The notes below the pieces were generated by a model. The model was not told the origin of the DNA and did no database searches. It saw only the letters and a program-made list of their open reading frames with translations. DNA of 64,000 nucleotides from Ceratobasidium sp. AG-K. Its lineage: Eukaryota; Basidiomycota; Agaricomycetes; Cantharellales; Ceratobasidiaceae. Position numbers and translations under genes: made by a program. Of the stretch, positions 62,201 through 64,000 are shown piece after piece; within the stretch, counting starts at the first letter, position 1, and each line of letters begins with the position of its first letter. The stretch lies in contig JAWNGF010000010.1 in the NCBI GenBank assembly GCA_037039685.1, forward strand, positions 1,054,001 to 1,118,000. The letters are read 5' to 3'.

Positions 62201-64000
62201 TCCAGGGTCACACTGAGTGGGTCAGCTCGGTCGTATACTCTCCCGACAGCACTCGCATCGCCTCTGGCTCAAGGGATAGGACCATCCGAGTGTGGAACGC
62301 AGAGTACGGCACGCTTGTCGCCGGTCCGCTCCAAGGTCACACTGAGTCGGTCAATTCGGTTTCATACTCTCCCGACGGCACCCGCATCGTCTCTGGCTCA
62401 AATGATAAGACCATCCGAGTATGGAACGCACAGGACGGCACACTTGTCGCTGGTCCGCTCCGGGGTCACACTCGGTCGGTCAGCTCGGTTGCATACTCTC
62501 CTGACGGCGCTCGCATAGTCTCTGGCTCAAATGATAAAACCATCCGAGTATGGAACGCAGAGGACAGCACGCTCGTCGCTGGTCCGCTCCCAGGCCACAC
62601 TGGGTGGGTCAGCTCGGTTGCCTACTCTCCCGACGGCACTCGCATCGTCTCCGGCTCAAGGGATAATACCATCCGAGTATGGAACGTACAGGACGGCACG
62701 CTCGTCGCCGGTCTGCTCCAGGGTCACACTGAAACAGTCAGCTCGGTTGCCTACTCTCCCGATGGCACTCGCATCGTCTCTGGCTCAAGGGATAAGACCA
62801 TTCGAGTATGGAATGCACAGGACGGCACGCTCGTCGCTGGTCCGCTCTCGGGCCACACCGAGTGGGTCAGCTCGGTTGCCTACTCTCCTGACGGCACCCG
62901 CATCGTCTCTGGCTCAAATGATAAAACCATCCGAGTATGGAACGCACAAGACGGCACGCTTGTCGCCGGTCTGCTCCAAGGACACACTGAGTGGGTCAGC
63001 TCGGTTGCATACTCTCCCGACGGCACTCGCATCGTCTCTGGCTCAGGTGATAAGACCATCCGAGGGTGGGACGCACAGGACGGCACACTCGTCGCTGGTC
63101 CGCTCAAGGGTCATACTGAGTGGGTCAGCTCGGTTGCCTACTCTCCTGACGGCACTCGCATTGTCTCTGGCTCAAGGGATAAGGCTATCCGAGTATGGAA
63201 CGCACAGGACGGCACATTCGTCACTGGTCCATTCAAGGGTCACACTGAGTGGGTCAGCTCGGTCGCATACTCTCCCGATGGCACTCGTATTGTCTCTGGC
63301 TCAAGGGATAGGACCATTCGAGTATGGAATGCACAGGACGGCACACTTGCCGCCGGTCCGCTCCGGGGCCACACTGAATGGGTCAGCTCGGTAGCATACT
63401 CTCATGACGGCACTCGCGTCGTCTCTGGTTCTGGGGATAGGACCATTCGAGTGTGGAACGCACAGGACGGCACGCCCATCGCTGATCCGCTCAAGGGTCA
63501 CACCCATGAGGTCAGCTCGGTTGCATATTCCCCCGACGGCACCCGCATCGTCTCTGGCTCAAATGATAAAACCGTCCGAGTATGGAATGCACAGGAAGGC
63601 ACACTTGCCGTTGGTCCACTCCGGGGTCACACTGAGTGGGTCAGCTCGGTTGCATACTCTCCCGACGGCACTCGCATCGTCTCTGGCTCAAGGGATAAGA
63701 CCATTCGAGTATGGAATGCACAGGACGGCACGCTCGTCGCTGGTCCGCTCCCGGGTCACACTGAGTGGGTCAGCTCGGTTGCCTACTCTCCCGATGGCAC
63801 TCGCATCGTCTCTGGCTCAAGGGACAAGACCATCCGAGTATGGGACGTACAGGAAGGCGCGCTCCTCACTGATCCGCTCCAGGGTCATCCTCGGTCTGTC
63901 GGCTCGGTTGTACACTCCCCCGACGGTACTAGCATCGTCTCTGGCTCAGGTGATATGACTACTCGACGCTGGGACGCCTGTCCCCCCTCCCTTCCGACCG
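59287..64000 (+). CDS. NACHT-WD40 NLR-like protein with near-identical WD repeats (NLR3), partial
   Basis: The start at 59287 gives a basic leader (KFSIRKSFRKGLDNIIKPI), then a Pro/Ser-rich linker and a helical segment (LEKSLRTLHGSTKLFSQVQ). Small exons follow (EREELASELTVISKLMARY; GIEEQVKIIESRRDRG; LEADAEEELLNRCYRRI). The NACHT exon (about 60261-61796) carries NTRLEGLAPAKLANF, Walker A YWMNGMAGTGKTTIACTF, Walker B VVIIDALDECSD and FVTSRPEPEI. After a short intron the linker (DLVRHVEDARNFATSFAANP, HLYISSLPLCPKSS) leads to WD40 repeats from about 62090. Fifteen repeats are seen, spaced exactly 129 bp (43 residues), most reading SVAYSPDGTRIVSGS then DKTIRVWNAQDGTLVAG with few differences. The frame is open to the window edge, so the 3' end is missing. 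The number of repeats may vary between strains, as in HNWD genes. Expected role: non-self recognition with a variable ligand-binding surface. Confidence 0.9.
62092..64000 (+). repeat. 129-bp tandem repeat array (WD40 coding)
   Basis: The W codon of each repeat recurs every 129 bases (62164, 62293, 62422 and so on to 63970) without a single insertion or deletion over 14 periods. Differences between units are mostly single bases, and they cluster in a few codons, such as those after GHT and around the S-x-D position. Confidence 0.95.

Noticed and set aside
62129..63958. Long plus-strand open frames in another frame of the WD40 array (Ser/Leu/Arg-rich, repeated)
   Set aside because: They are shadows of the repeated WD40 coding sequence; the true frame gives SPDGTRIVSGS and VWNAQDG repeats and is open to the window end.

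Overview
This window looks like nuclear DNA from a filamentous basidiomycete. Genes are split by many introns of about 50-60 bases with GT...AG ends. The gene content (NACHT-WD40 proteins, a CE4 deacetylase, GH5 exo-glucanases, an expanded-type G-alpha, tandem P450s) fits an Agaricomycete. A Rhizoctonia/Ceratobasidiaceae relative is my best guess, but that is inference from gene content only.

Layout. 1.2-1.8 kb: fragment of a CENP-B/pogo-type DNA-binding protein. 2.5-3.6 kb: secreted chitin deacetylase. 4.5-9.0 kb: two tandem paralogues with a low-complexity N-terminus and what looks like only the second half of a DEAD-box helicase. 9.4-13.8 kb: a broken NACHT-WD40 (NLR-like) gene whose WD40 part carries a 365-base poly-C tract, plus an inverted copy of the same WD40 stretch. 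14.5-15.9 kb: DUF1295 membrane protein. 16.1-18.6 and 22.5-24.9 kb: two paralogous exo-beta-1,3-glucanases enclosing a small MGC-type lipidation candidate and a GNAT acetyltransferase. 25.6-26.3 kb: ATG101. 26.7-28.3 kb: M14 carboxypeptidase. 28.9-30.8 kb: BCS1-like AAA ATPase. 31.5-36.3 kb: an apparently complete NACHT-WD40 gene with 14 diverged WD repeats. 36.6-50.2 kb: four tandem P450 copies in different states of decay, interrupted by a 2-3 kb stretch with a LINE remnant. 51.3-54.3 kb: G-alpha subunit with an altered catalytic loop. 56.2-57.8 kb: RAE1/GLE2 mRNA export factor. 58.6 kb: orphan N-terminal piece of an NLR. 59.3 kb to the window end: a third NACHT-WD40 gene whose WD repeats are almost identical and spaced exactly 129 bp; it runs off the edge.

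Themes. Three NLR-like genes and two NLR fragments in 64 kb, in different states (intact with old repeats, intact with freshly homogenised repeats, broken), give a picture of birth and death in a fungal allorecognition/immunity-type family. Housekeeping genes (ATG101, RAE1, BCS1-like) are interleaved with this fast-evolving material. The chitin deacetylase, two glucanases and carboxypeptidase form a secreted set acting on cell wall or external polymers. The least familiar item is the tandem half-helicase pair. All intron positions come from reading splice sites by eye and were not verified with transcripts.
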